Origin: Myxococcales bacterium
GTDB lineage: Bacteria > Myxococcota_A > Polyangia > Palsa-1104
Length of the DNA stretch: 47,414 bases
Direction of reading: 5' to 3'
Assembly: GCA_003170275.1 (NCBI GenBank)
Contig: PNAM01000099.1
Coordinates: 500-47,913 of the forward strand
The notes below the pieces were generated by a model. The model saw only the letters and a program-made list of their open reading frames with translations. It was not told the DNA's origin and ran no database searches. Position numbers and translations under genes: made by a program. Shown here piece by piece: positions 7,702 through 16,533 of this stretch. Positions within the stretch are counted from its first letter, which is position 1; each line of letters begins with the position of its first letter.

Positions 7702-10031
7702 CGCCCGCCGGGACGTTCGACGAGTGGCATCTGGTTTCGCTGGCGCCGTGGGCACGCTGGGGGACGCTGGGGGCGTGCTTGGCGGCGGCGGCGATCGTGC
7801 TGTTCGCCTGGTTGGCGTTGCGCAAAGAGGAACGCTGGACCCGTCGCTGGCTCTTGTTGGCGTTGCGCACGCTCGCGGTCGGCGCGGCGCTGGTGCTGTT
7901 CTTCCAGCCGGCGGTGCGGCTGGAGAACGTGACCCGGCTGCCCAACCACGTGGCGGTGCTGGTCGATGCGTCGGAGTCGATGCGCCTCGCCGAATCGCCG
8001 GGCGAGCCGACCCGCGCGCAGCGGGCCGCCAAATGGATCGCGCAGTCGCGCGTCGAGCTCGACAAGCTGCGCGCCACACACCGCCTCGACTTCTTCACCT
8101 TCGGCGACCGGCTGGCGCCGATCACCGAGGAGACCGTCGCAGCGAGCGGCGCGCAGCCGCACGCCGATTCCACCCGCCTGCGCGAGGCGCTCGCATCGTT
8201 GCGCACGCGCTACGAAGGCCGCGATCTGGCGGGCGCGATCGTGATCTCCGACGGCGTCGACAACGGCCGGCTCGGCCAGGGCCTGAGCGCGACCGGGCTG
8301 GACACCGAGTCGCTCGACTTCCTGAAGTCGATGGACGCGCCGGTCCACACCGCGTGGGTCGGCCATCCCGGCCTGCACGACGTGGCTGTAGCGCGCGTGC
8401 TCGCCGACGACTTCGCGTTCGTGCGCACCGCGGTGCAGATCGAAGCGGTGGTGCGCGTGATCGGCGCCGAGGGCGCGCAAGACTGGGTCGGGCGTACCTT
8501 GCCGATCACGCTCAAGCGCGACGGCGCGGCCATCCGCACCGCCGACATCACCGTCGAGGCGGGCAAGACCGACTACCGCGTGGCGTTCAACTTCACGCCC
8601 GAGCGCGTGGGCAAGTACCTGTACGAGATCTCGACGCCGGTGCTCGAGGGCGAAGCGATCCGCGAGAACAACGCGCGCGCGTTCCTGCTCAAGGTGATCC
8701 GCGACAAGATCCGCGTGCTGCAGGTCGCCGGGCGGCCGTCGTGGGACGAGCGCTTTCTGCGCGGGCTGCTCAAGCACGACCCGAACGTGGACCTGATCTC
8801 GTTCTTCATCTTGCGCACGCCGACCGATCTCGAGCTGGTCGCCTCCGACGAGCTGTCGCTGATCCCGTTTCCCACCGAGGAGCTGTTCCAGGAGCAGCTG
8901 CGCTCGTTCGACGTGGTGTTCCTGCAGAACTTCAACTACGCGCCGTACGGCATCGGCGGATATCTCGGCGAGATCAAGCGCTACGTCGAGGAGGGCGGCG
9001 GCCTGGCGATGATCGGCGGCGATCTGTCGTTCTCGCTCGGCGGCTACGCGCGCACGCCGGTGGCCGACGTGCTGCCGGTCGATCTCGGCGAGGAGGCGCT
9101 GGCCGAGCGCATGATCGATGCCGCGCCGTTCCGCATGCAGCTCTCGCCCGAGGGGCGCGGCCATCCGCTCACCGCGCTGCGCCTGGACGTCAAGCAGAAC
9201 GAGCAGCGCTGGGGCGAGCTGCCCGAGCTCGACGGCACCAACGTGGTGGCGCGCGCGCGCCCGGGCGCGACGGTGCTCGGCGTGCACCCGACGCGCAAGG
9301 GCACCGATGGGCGTCCGCTGCCGGTGCTCACCGTCGGCGACGCGGGCAAGGGACGCGTGCTGGCGTTCACCGCCGACTCCTCCTGGCGCTGGGGCTTCGT
9401 CGGCGGCGGGCGCACGTACCAGAAGTTCTGGGAGAACGCGATCCGCTGGATGATCAAGGATCCGTCGCTCTCGTTCCTGCGCATCGAGACCGATCAGCCC
9501 GAGTACGATCGCGGCCACAAGGTGGCGATCGACGTGCGCGCGCTCGGCCCCGACTACCGCCCGCTGCGCGCCGCCGAGGTCTCCCTGTCGGTGGTGCGCG
9601 TGTCCTCGTCGGTAGGCGACAACGCCAAGCCGCAACCGCTCTACACGCGTACCGGCCGCACCGACGAGGAGGGCGAGCTGCACGTGGAGCTCGAACCGCC
9701 TCCGCCGGGCGGCTATCGGATCACCGCGCGCGCCACGCTCGGCGGCCGCCCGACCGAAGAAGAGGAAGTGTTCCTGGTGCGCGGCGCCGGCCGCGAGCTC
9801 GAAGATCCCGAGGCGCGCGACGACATCTTGCGCAAGGTCGCCGAAGCCACCGGCGGCACCTTCCGCGGTCCGAACGAGTCGCTCGCGGGCCTGACATTCC
9901 ACCCGCCGCGCGTGGTGCGCGTGAACCGTCACCGCGATCTCGAGCTGTGGAGCCGTTGGTGGGTCCTGGCGATCGCCGCGAGCTGCCTCAGCCTGAACTG
10001 GGCGCTGCGCCGTCGCTGGGGTTACGCGTAG
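7698..10031 (+). CDS. Membrane-anchored vWA / glutamine-amidotransferase-like protein
   Basis: A 777-residue membrane protein. Two TM helices lie at about 22-41 and 51-70. A von Willebrand A domain follows with the MIDAS motif DASES (D90, S92, S94) and AGAIVISDGVDNGR. A class I glutamine-amidotransferase-like fold lies near 400-560 (FDVVFLQNFNYAPYGIGGY, GGGLAMIGGD, GRVLAFTADSSWRWGF). An Ig-like region follows (ELHVELEPPPPGGYRI), and a final TM helix is at about 755-771. This layout is common for proteins encoded with DUF4159 and is related to Bat proteins. The usual MoxR ATPase and DUF58 partners are not nearby. The ATG overlaps the DUF4159 stop. An extracytoplasmic metal-dependent binding or assembly role is likely, the partner is unknown. 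Confidence 0.85.
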   Translation: MTPAGTFDEWHLVSLAPWARWGTLGACLAAAAIVLFAWLALRKEERWTRRWLLLALRTLAVGAALVLFFQPAVRLENVTRLPNHVAVLVDASESMRLAESPGEPTRAQRAAKWIAQSRVELDKLRATHRLDFFTFGDRLAPITEETVAASGAQPHADSTRLREALASLRTRYEGRDLAGAIVISDGVDNGRLGQGLSATGLDTESLDFLKSMDAPVHTAWVGHPGLHDVAVARVLADDFAFVRTAVQIEAVVRVIGAEGAQDWVGRTLPITLKRDGAAIRTADITVEAGKTDYRVAFNFTPERVGKYLYEISTPVLEGEAIRENNARAFLLKVIRDKIRVLQVAGRPSWDERFLRGLLKHDPNVDLISFFILRTPTDLELVASDELSLIPFPTEELFQEQLRSFDVVFLQNFNYAPYGIGGYLGEIKRYVEEGGGLAMIGGDLSFSLGGYARTPVADVLPVDLGEEALAERMIDAAPFRMQLSPEGRGHPLTALRLDVKQNEQRWGELPELDGTNVVARARPGATVLGVHPTRKGTDGRPLPVLTVGDAGKGRVLAFTADSSWRWGFVGGGRTYQKFWENAIRWMIKDPSLSFLRIETDQPEYDRGHKVAIDVRALGPDYRPLRAAEVSLSVVRVSSSVGDNAKPQPLYTRTGRTDEEGELHVELEPPPPGGYRITARATLGGRPTEEEEVFLVRGAGRELEDPEARDDILRKVAEATGGTFRGPNESLAGLTFHPPRVVRVNRHRDLELWSRWWVLAIAASCLSLNWALRRRWGYA

Positions 10032-10035
10032 GGAG

Positions 10036-10734
10036 CTAGACGCGAGTGGTGGCGACGACGGTCTTGGTGTAGTCGACTATCACGTTGCCCGAGCCGTCGA
10101 TGCACACCGCGTAGTGCGCCAGCGACGAGTGGGCCGGCGAGGTCGGCTTCTGGCCGTTGAGGTCGAAGGTCGCGCCGTGGCAGTTGCAGTAGAACTGCGT
10201 GCTCTGCTTGGTGAGCGTGCAGCCGGCGTGCGGGCACGAGGCGTCCATCGCGTACAAGCCGGAGGCGTCGCGGCAGATGAACAGGTCGTAGTTGAAGTTG
10301 TCGCTATAGTGTTTGGCCGAGCCCACCGCGATCGCCGACTCGGCCCCGCCGTTGAGCATGTTGGTCGGGCACTGCGGGCTCCCTTGCGCCAGGTCCGGCG
10401 AGCCACCACCGCCACCGCCGCCGTGCGCCATGTCGGGCGAGCCGCCGCCGCCTCCTCCGCCCCCACCGCCACCGCTGGCCATGTCGGGCGAGCCGCCACC
10501 ACCTCCGCCACCTCCGCCGCCTCCTCCTCCTCCTCCACCGCCACCCGGAGCGTTCGGATCATCGTCGACGCCACCGGTCGAGATGCGACCCCCGCCCGGA
10601 TCGCAGGCAGCCAGCCCGACCACAGCGAGCCCCGCGCTCGCACCGGCGCAGAACTTCCGCCGCGAGATGCCGCCACAACCGCTGAACAGGCTGGCGATCG
10701 GAATCAGCTTGTTGTCGTTGGTCGGTTTGTTCAT
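10036..10734 (-). CDS. Rieske [2Fe-2S] lipoprotein with Tat signal and polyglycine linker
   Basis: A 232-residue exported Rieske protein. The Tat motif SRRKFC (twin Arg 25-26) leads to the lipobox GLAAC, so Cys44 is a likely lipid anchor. Residues 64-111 are a linker of three glycine runs (18, 11 and 7 Gly) separated by SPDMA/SPDLA blocks. The Rieske domain follows, with cluster ligands C167 and H169 in CPHAGC and C183 and H186 in CNCHG; C172 and C185 would form the structural disulfide. It would carry electrons at the periplasmic face. The neighbouring gene encodes a two-haem-site lipoprotein, a plausible partner. AGGAAA lies before the ATG. It converges with the vWA gene, with only four bases between the stops. 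Confidence 0.9.
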   Translation of the reverse strand: MNKPTNDNKLIPIASLFSGCGGISRRKFCAGASAGLAVVGLAACDPGGGRISTGGVDDDPNAPGGGGGGGGGGGGGGGGGGSPDMASGGGGGGGGGGGSPDMAHGGGGGGGSPDLAQGSPQCPTNMLNGGAESAIAVGSAKHYSDNFNYDLFICRDASGLYAMDASCPHAGCTLTKQSTQFYCNCHGATFDLNGQKPTSPAHSSLAHYAVCIDGSGNVIVDYTKTVVATTRV

Positions 10735-10901
10735 GGGTTTCCTGCGGCTTCAGCAAGCAACTCTCGCACCGCCGCGGAGATTCTCAATACCCCATTATTT
10801 CAAATAGTTCGATTGGTGGCGACCCGAGTTTGCGCCGCACGCTGCTACGGCGTCGTGGCGATCCGCCCATGGGATTCAAACCCGCAACCCGCAAGTTGCA
10901 G

Positions 10902-11360
10902 TCAGGGAACGACGGTCGGTCGCGGCGTCGGAGACGGCGGCTCGTGAGCGTCGATGAACACGCGCCCCTCGGCGCCATTTTTCGGCAGCTCCTCGTGACA
11001 CGACGAGCAGGCGCCGGTCTCGACGCGCGGCTCCATATGACGCACGGAATTTCCGCGCCATACTTCGGCGGCGATCGGAAAGCGCAGCGGCGCATCGGTG
11101 TAGAAGTTGCCCGCGGCATTCGAGGGCAGGTCGAGCTGGCGTCCATCGGCGTCGGTGATCACCACGTCGGTGGCGTCGAGGCCCGCGCTGAACACTGCGT
11201 CGGCACGGGAGAACACGGTGCCCGAGACCGTGAACGCACGCGCGCTGCCGCCCGCGCGATGACAGCCGTTACAGTCGTCGCCCGGGGTCATGAGCGGGCC
11301 GGTCTGGCAGGCCGACAGGCAACCGATCGCCAGGAGGCCGAGCATGCGCAAGCGGAGCAT
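10902..11360 (-). CDS. Cytochrome c-type lipoprotein with two CxxCH sites
   Basis: A 152-residue lipoprotein. The signal MLRLRMLGLLAIG ends in the lipobox CLSAC (Cys18). CNGCH (C30, C33, H34) and CSSCH (C118, C121, H122) are two c-type haem sites. Between them lies a beta-rich stretch (FTVSGTVF, TDVVITDADGRQLDL) like a carboxypeptidase-regulatory or Ig-like insert. The C-terminus is proline-rich. It lies 167 bases upstream of the Rieske gene on the same strand, so the two may form a periplasmic electron-transfer pair, by inference. The sdhCAB operon is divergent on the other side. The 10735-10901 spacer contains no gene that I can support. Confidence 0.8.
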   Translation of the reverse strand: MLRLRMLGLLAIGCLSACQTGPLMTPGDDCNGCHRAGGSARAFTVSGTVFSRADAVFSAGLDATDVVITDADGRQLDLPSNAAGNFYTDAPLRFPIAAEVWRGNSVRHMEPRVETGACSSCHEELPKNGAEGRVFIDAHEPPSPTPRPTVVP

Positions 11361-11447
11361 CCAGGCGCTAGAGGAGCAACGCTCATGCCATCACGGCGAA
11401 CCGCGCCGAAACCGCTCGCCACCGACGAGATTCGACAGCGAGACTCC

Positions 11448-11476
11448 TTGACATTACACACTCCTCGAAAGAGTAT
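11448..11476 (+). promoter_or_regulatory. Candidate sigma70 promoter of sdhCAB
   Basis: A consensus -35 TTGACA (11448-11453) is followed after 17 bases by GAGTAT (11471-11476), a weak -10. A GAGGA ribosome site (11495-11499) and the sdhC ATG at 11504 follow at fitting distances. The -10 matches TATAAT at only three positions, so this is a suggestion. Confidence 0.45.
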
Positions 11477-11503
11477 CGCGACGCGCTAAACCGCGAGGAA
11501 TCG

Positions 11504-12175
11504 ATGGCCTCCGCCCGCAGCAAGTACTTCGCCAAGAAACTGTTCGAGCTGACCGGCTTTCTTCCAATCGGCGGCTTCCTGATCGAGCACCTGTACTCGA
11601 ACTTCCAGCGCGTCGGCCCGGGCGGGGCGGACCGCTTCGACAAGGTGGTCGTCGATCTGCAGACCAATCCGATCATCATCTTCCTCGAGATCGGGCTGAT
11701 CGCGCTGCCGCTCCTCTACCACGCGGGCTACGGCGTCTTCATCGCCCGCATGGCGCGCCCCAACAACGGCGGGTACGGATATCTGCGCAACTGGACCTAC
11801 CTGTTCCAGCGCATCACCGGCATGCTGCTCCTCTTCTACATCGGCTATCACGTGTGGAATACGCGCCTGGTGCCGGTGATCCATCCGGACACGCCGCTCT
11901 TGCAGGCCGAGGGTGGCGAGCACCTGGTCTCCAGCGCCTACATGCGCAGCTACCTCACCGAGGCGCATCTCGGGATCCAGGTGTTGTGGATCTACGTGCT
12001 CGGCATCGGCTGCGCGGTCTTTCACTTCGCCAACGGGTTGTGGAACGTCGGCATTCACTGGGGCCTGACCATCAGCCCGCGCTCGCAGCGCATCTCGGGC
12101 TTCGTGTGCGGCATGGTCGGCGTCACGCTGCTGGCAGTCGGTCTGGTCTCGCTGCTCGCGTTCACCAAGGCCTAA
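11504..12175 (+). CDS. sdhC: Succinate dehydrogenase cytochrome b558 subunit
   Basis: A 223-residue membrane protein with about five TM helices. The pattern matches the one-subunit di-haem anchor of the Bacillus/epsilon-type succinate dehydrogenase or fumarate reductase: GFLPIGGFLIEHLYSNF, LPLLYHAGYGVFI, NWTYLFQRITGMLLLFYIGYHVWNTR, and FHFANGLWNVGIHWGLTISPRSQ, with histidines placed for haem binding. There is no separate SdhD. A GAGGA ribosome site precedes the ATG. It is followed by sdhA after 9 bases and then sdhB, so the three genes form one operon for complex II, which passes electrons from succinate to the quinone pool. Confidence 0.92.
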   Translation: MASARSKYFAKKLFELTGFLPIGGFLIEHLYSNFQRVGPGGADRFDKVVVDLQTNPIIIFLEIGLIALPLLYHAGYGVFIARMARPNNGGYGYLRNWTYLFQRITGMLLLFYIGYHVWNTRLVPVIHPDTPLLQAEGGEHLVSSAYMRSYLTEAHLGIQVLWIYVLGIGCAVFHFANGLWNVGIHWGLTISPRSQRISGFVCGMVGVTLLAVGLVSLLAFTKA

Positions 12176-12184
12176 GGAGACGGT

Positions 12185-14077
12185 ATGCCTCAAGTGGAGA
12201 AGCCTCGCTTCATCGTCGTCGGCGGCGGGCTCGCCGGGCTGATGACGGTGATCAAGATCGCCGAGGCCGGCTACGACGTCGACGTGTTCTCGTTCGTGCC
12301 GTGCCGGCGCTCGCACTCGGTGTGCGCGCAGGGCGGCATCAACGGAGCGGTGAACACCAAGGGCGAAGGGGACTCGCCGGAGATCCACTTCATCGACTCG
12401 GTCAAGGGCGGCGATTTCCTCGCGCACCAGCCGCCGCTCAAGGCGATGTGCTACGCGGCGCCGGGCGTGATCTACCTGCTCGACCGCATGGGCGTGCCGT
12501 TCTCGCGCACCACCGAGGGCTACATCGACTTCCGGCGCTTCGGCGGCACGCTGTATCACCGCACCGCGTTCGCCGGCGCCACTACCGGGCAGCAGCTCTT
12601 GTACGCGCTCGACGAGCAGGTGCGCCGCCACGAGGTCGCAGGCAAGGTGCGCCGGTTCGAGCGGCACGAGTTCGTGCACGCGGTGCTCGACGATAACGGG
12701 CGCTGCCGCGGGATCGTGGCGATGGATCTGGCGAGCATGAAGCTCGACACGTTTCCTGCAGCGGCGGTCGCGCTGGCGACGGGCGGACCGGGCGTGGTCT
12801 ACGGCAAGTCGACCAACTCGGTGGTCAATACCGGCACGGCGGCGGCGCTGGTCTATCAGCAGGGCGCGATCTACGCCAACGGCGAGTTCATCCAGGTGCA
12901 CCCGACGGCGATCCAGGGGCCGGACAAGCTGCGGCTGATCTCCGAGTCGCTGCGCGGCGAGGGCGCGCGCGTGTGGGTGCCCAAGAAGCAGGGCGACAAC
13001 CGCAACCCGCTCAACATCCCCGAGTCGGAGCGCTGGTATTTCCTCGAGGAGAAATATCCCAAGTACAAGAACCTGGTGCCGCGCGACGTGGCCTCGCGCG
13101 AGATCTTCGTGGCGGTGCGCGACAAGGGGCTCGGCGTCGGCGGCAAGGACGCGGTCTACCTGGACATCGTCAACCCGGACAAAGAGGTGTCGCAGGGGCG
13201 CGGGCCGAACGAGATCGCCCGCCGCGTCGAGGGCGTGGTCGAGATCTACGAGAAGTTCATCGGCGACGATCCGCGCGTGCAGCCGATGCTGGTGTTCCCG
13301 GCGGTGCACTACTCGATGGGCGGGCTGTGGTGCGACTACGACCACATGACCAACATCAAGGGGCTGTTCGCCGTCGGCGAGGTCGACTTCCAGTACCACG
13401 GCGCCAATCGCCTGGGCGCCAACTCGCTGATCAGCTGCCTCTACGGCGGCATGGTGTGCGGGCCGAAGATGGTCGCCTACGCCTCGTCGGGTGATATCCG
13501 CTCGCTGCCGGCCGCGCCGTCGTCGGTGTTCGAGTCGGCCAAGACGCAGATGAAGGAGCTCTACGACGGCCTGGGTAAGATGGATGGGCCGGAGAATCCG
13601 TACAAGATCTGGTGGGAGCTCGGCCAGATGATGACCACCTTCGTCACCGTCGTGCGCAAGAACGACGAGCTGAAGAAGACCGACGAGAACATCCAGCAGA
13701 TGATGGAGCGCTGGAAGAAGTCCAACGTGCTCGACACCGGCAAGACCGCCAACCAGTCGGTCATGTTCATGCGGCAGCTGTGGAACATGCTGCTGCTCGC
13801 GCGCGTGATCACGCTCGGCGCGCTGGCGCGAGACGAATCGCGCGGCTCGCACTACAAGCCCGACTTCCCCGATCGCAACGACGAGAAGTTCATGAAGACG
13901 ACGATGGCGCACTACGACGCGGCCAACAACCACGGGACCAAGCTCACCTACGAGGAGATCGACGCCCAGCTGGTGAAGCCGGTCAAGCGCGACTACACTG
14001 GTGGCGGCGCACCGCAAGCAGGCAAGGCCGCGCCGGCGCCCGAGACCCCCAAGCCGACCAACGTCGCCACTCCGTAG
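12185..14077 (+). CDS. sdhA: Succinate dehydrogenase flavoprotein subunit
   Basis: A 630-residue flavoprotein. The FAD-binding GGGLAG motif is at residues 13-18. HSVCAQGGINGA includes His44, placed where the family attaches FAD covalently. Active-site and substrate motifs follow: DRMGVPFSRT, QVHPTAI, SESLRGEGARVW and the capping region YDHMTNIKGLFAVGE, then YHGANRLGANSL. The C-terminal helical domain is complete, with a short proline/alanine-rich tail (TPKPTNVATP-like end). It oxidises succinate to fumarate and passes electrons to SdhB. An AAGGAG ribosome site lies just before the ATG. The length and sequence fit the b558-type complex rather than the E. coli type. Confidence 0.95.
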   Translation: MPQVEKPRFIVVGGGLAGLMTVIKIAEAGYDVDVFSFVPCRRSHSVCAQGGINGAVNTKGEGDSPEIHFIDSVKGGDFLAHQPPLKAMCYAAPGVIYLLDRMGVPFSRTTEGYIDFRRFGGTLYHRTAFAGATTGQQLLYALDEQVRRHEVAGKVRRFERHEFVHAVLDDNGRCRGIVAMDLASMKLDTFPAAAVALATGGPGVVYGKSTNSVVNTGTAAALVYQQGAIYANGEFIQVHPTAIQGPDKLRLISESLRGEGARVWVPKKQGDNRNPLNIPESERWYFLEEKYPKYKNLVPRDVASREIFVAVRDKGLGVGGKDAVYLDIVNPDKEVSQGRGPNEIARRVEGVVEIYEKFIGDDPRVQPMLVFPAVHYSMGGLWCDYDHMTNIKGLFAVGEVDFQYHGANRLGANSLISCLYGGMVCGPKMVAYASSGDIRSLPAAPSSVFESAKTQMKELYDGLGKMDGPENPYKIWWELGQMMTTFVTVVRKNDELKKTDENIQQMMERWKKSNVLDTGKTANQSVMFMRQLWNMLLLARVITLGALARDESRGSHYKPDFPDRNDEKFMKTTMAHYDAANNHGTKLTYEEIDAQLVKPVKRDYTGGGAPQAGKAAPAPETPKPTNVATP

Positions 14078-14090
14078 CGCTAGAGGGAAA

Positions 14091-14837
14091 ATGGCCAAGA
14101 CCGTTCAGCTCAAGATCAAGCGGCAGGATTCGGCCGATGCTCAGCCGCGCTGGGAAGAGTTCGAGGTGCCGTGGGAAGAGCACCTCAACGTGCACGCCGC
14201 GCTCATGGCGATCCAGCGCAACCCGGTCACCCGCTCGGGGCAGAAGACCTCGCCGGTGGTGTGGGACGCCAACTGCCTCGAAGAGGTGTGCGGCTCGTGC
14301 ACGATGATCGTCAACGGGCGGGTCAAGCAGGCCTGCTCGACGCGCGTCGATGACGAGGAGCAGCCGATCGAAGTGCGGCCGATGACCAAGTTCCCGCTGA
14401 TCCGCGACTTGATCGTCGACCGCGCGCGCGTGTTCGCCGACTTCAAGCGCGTGCATGCGTGGGTCGACATCGACGGCACGCACGATCTCGGGCCGGGGCC
14501 GCGCTACTCGCAAGAGCTGGCGGAGATCCGCTACGATCTGTCGCGCTGCATGGCGTGCGGCTGCTGCATGGAGGCTTGCCCCAACTACGGGCCGCAGTCG
14601 CAGTACATCGGCGCCGCCGCGGTCAGCCAGGCGCGCCTGTTCAACCTGCACCCGTCGGGCGACATGCACGCCGACGCTCGCCTCGACGCGCTGCTCGAGC
14701 CGGGCGGCATCCAGGACTGCGGCAACTCGCAGAACTGCGTCGAGGTGTGCCCGAAAGAAATCCCGCTCACCACCTCGCTCGCCGACATGATGCGCGCCAC
14801 CACCAAGCACGCCCTCGCCAGCATCTTCCGCCGTTAG
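14091..14837 (+). CDS. sdhB: Succinate dehydrogenase iron-sulfur subunit
   Basis: A 248-residue protein with all three cluster motifs. [2Fe-2S]: C62, C67, C70 and C82 in CLEEVCGSC...C. [4Fe-4S]: C153, C156 and C159 in CMACGCCMEACP. [3Fe-4S]: C163, C210 and C216, with the last conserved C220 of NCVEVCPKEIPL completing the [4Fe-4S] set. The ATG at 14091 follows GAGGG; an open frame starting at 14001 is longer but would overlap sdhA by 77 bases. The stop is one base away from the stop of the convergent kinase gene, so there is no room for a terminator between them. Confidence 0.95.
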   Translation: MAKTVQLKIKRQDSADAQPRWEEFEVPWEEHLNVHAALMAIQRNPVTRSGQKTSPVVWDANCLEEVCGSCTMIVNGRVKQACSTRVDDEEQPIEVRPMTKFPLIRDLIVDRARVFADFKRVHAWVDIDGTHDLGPGPRYSQELAEIRYDLSRCMACGCCMEACPNYGPQSQYIGAAAVSQARLFNLHPSGDMHADARLDALLEPGGIQDCGNSQNCVEVCPKEIPLTTSLADMMRATTKHALASIFRR

Positions 14838-14838
14838 A

Positions 14839-16524
14839 TCAGCCGGCCCAGCCGTTGACGATGTGGATCGCGCAGTGCACTTGATCGGCGTCGCCGGGCG
14901 CCGGGCTGAGCCACGCCATCAGGTTGAGGAACTGACCGCCGGCGGCCTTGGTCTGGATGCCCACCTGCAAGATGCGACCTTCGGCCAGCACCGTGCGGAT
15001 GTCGTGCAGGATCGTCGGGCACGCCTTGACCATCGAGGTCTCGCGCAGATCCACGCCGCGTAGATCGATCGCGTCGCCGGCGATGAAGATCGAGAACGCC
15101 TTGTTGCCGACGAGGATCGAGCCGTCGCCGGAGAAGACTGCGAGCGGCAGCGGGCACTCGGCGAACAGGCTCTCCACCAGATCGTTGGCGACCGGGCGCG
15201 GCGCGGGTCGCGAGCGCGTGCGCCGGCGCGTGGTGTAGCCGAGCATCTCCATCGCGGTGCGCAGCTCGTACATGAACGCCGAGGCGTTCTTCTGCCGATC
15301 GTCGGGCTTCTTGGCCAGCGACTTCATGATCAGCGCCTCGACGCGCTCGTCGAGCTGCCCGTCGAGCACCTTGGCGGGCGAGACCGGCTGCTCGTTCACG
15401 TGATGGTACAAGACGGTGTCGAGGTGCCCGGTGAACGGCGGCGCGCCGGTGAGCAGCTCGTAGAACAAGATGCCGAGCGCGTAGATGTCCATCGACGGTG
15501 ACGGCGCCGCGCCGCGGATGCGCTCGGGCGCGATGTACGCCGGCGTGCCGGAGAGCGCCACCGACTGGTTCTGCCCGAGGTGCGGGCGCGCCAGGCCGAA
15601 GTCGAGCAGCTTGACCGAGAACTTGCGCCGGCCGGTCTCGGTCTTCTCCGTCGAGAGCAGCACGTTTTCGGCCTTGATGTCGCAGTGCACGACGCCCTTT
15701 TCGTGGATGTAACGAATGGCGTCTGAGACCTGCAGCATGATGTCGCACGCCTGCCGCAGCGCAAAGCGACCGCGCTCCGAGAGCGTCTTCTTGAGCGGCT
15801 CGCCCTCGAGCAGCTCCATCACCATGTACGCGCCGAACGAAGGATCCTCGCCGAAGTCGACGATCGAGACGATCGACGAGTGGCTCAGCGACGAGGCCAG
15901 CCGCGCCTCACGGAAGAACGCCTTGCGCGCGCCCTCGTCGTCGGCGAGGAACGAGCGCATGATCTTGAGCGCGAAGGTCTTGCCGAGCTCGATGTGCTTG
16001 ACGCGGTACACGCGTCCCATGCCGCCTTCACCGATGCGCGCTTCGATGGCGTAGCGGCCGCCGATGACCTTGTTCGGGCCCTCGAGCGAGCTGATGCGCA
16101 GGGACGAATTCTGCGACTGCGGCGGCTGCGCCCACTCCTGCGGCGGCGGCGGGTCGTGCTGGCCCGACGCGTGGCGACGATTGATGGTCGGCGCCGGCGC
16201 GGGAGGTGGCGGTGCCGGGTGGGGAATGGGCGCGCCCCGCTTCATCGCCAGCGCGGTCGCGCCGATCGGATCGGGCGAGACCAGCGGCGGCGGAGACGCC
16301 TGCGCTCCGGGCATGGCCGCCGGCGGAGGCGTGCCCGGAATCTCCGGCAGATCGAACTCTTCGACCGAGTCGTCGAGCGACTCGTCGAACTGCCCGCCCG
16401 ACTCGTCCAGGCTCCACGGCCCGCGGGTCTGCACCACCGTCGAGTCGTCCAGCCGCTCGCCCGGCTCCTTCCCCACCAGGGTCGGGAAGGCCACGGAGAA
16501 CAGCGACTTGTTGTCCTCGGACAT
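14839..16524 (-). CDS. Ser/Thr protein kinase with C-terminal PAS-like domain
   Basis: A 561-residue cytoplasmic protein. The N-terminal 150 residues are acidic and then proline-rich, with no signal peptide. The kinase domain (about 158-430) shows the P-loop GEGGMGRV (165-172), Lys187 in ALKIM, Glu in REARL, the catalytic loop HCDIKAENVLL (280-290), DFG (308-310) and APE (332-334). The residue before the catalytic Asp is Cys rather than Arg, so this is a non-RD kinase that would not need the usual activation-loop phosphorylation. The last 110 residues (LPLAVFSGDGSILVGNKAF, ILQVGIQTK, FLNLMAWLSP) look like a PAS sensor domain. It is the last gene of the minus-strand run, 9 bases behind the HyuA gene. 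No TM segment is seen. Confidence 0.9.
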   Translation of the reverse strand: MSEDNKSLFSVAFPTLVGKEPGERLDDSTVVQTRGPWSLDESGGQFDESLDDSVEEFDLPEIPGTPPPAAMPGAQASPPPLVSPDPIGATALAMKRGAPIPHPAPPPPAPAPTINRRHASGQHDPPPPQEWAQPPQSQNSSLRISSLEGPNKVIGGRYAIEARIGEGGMGRVYRVKHIELGKTFALKIMRSFLADDEGARKAFFREARLASSLSHSSIVSIVDFGEDPSFGAYMVMELLEGEPLKKTLSERGRFALRQACDIMLQVSDAIRYIHEKGVVHCDIKAENVLLSTEKTETGRRKFSVKLLDFGLARPHLGQNQSVALSGTPAYIAPERIRGAAPSPSMDIYALGILFYELLTGAPPFTGHLDTVLYHHVNEQPVSPAKVLDGQLDERVEALIMKSLAKKPDDRQKNASAFMYELRTAMEMLGYTTRRRTRSRPAPRPVANDLVESLFAECPLPLAVFSGDGSILVGNKAFSIFIAGDAIDLRGVDLRETSMVKACPTILHDIRTVLAEGRILQVGIQTKAAGGQFLNLMAWLSPAPGDADQVHCAIHIVNGWAG

Positions 16525-16533
16525 GGCGCGGAT

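Noticed and set aside
7638..9932. A 764-codon open frame antisense to the vWA gene
   Set aside because: Composition is that of a high-GC shadow and the vWA/TM motifs lie on the plus strand.
10380..10560. Simple-sequence DNA repeat (GCC/TCC/ACC triplets) as a phase-variable tract
   Set aside because: The triplets are mixed rather than identical, so slippage is less likely; it is explained by the polyglycine linker.
10860..10885. tRNA-like T-arm (GGGTTTGAATCCC on the minus strand)
   Set aside because: The stem pairs only partly, and there is no matching acceptor strand, D-arm or anticodon arm on either side; at most a decayed 3' fragment.
11486..14098. An 870-codon open frame antisense to sdhCA
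   Set aside because: The plus strand holds clear sdhC and sdhA; the antisense product is His/Arg/Val-rich with no recognisable motif.
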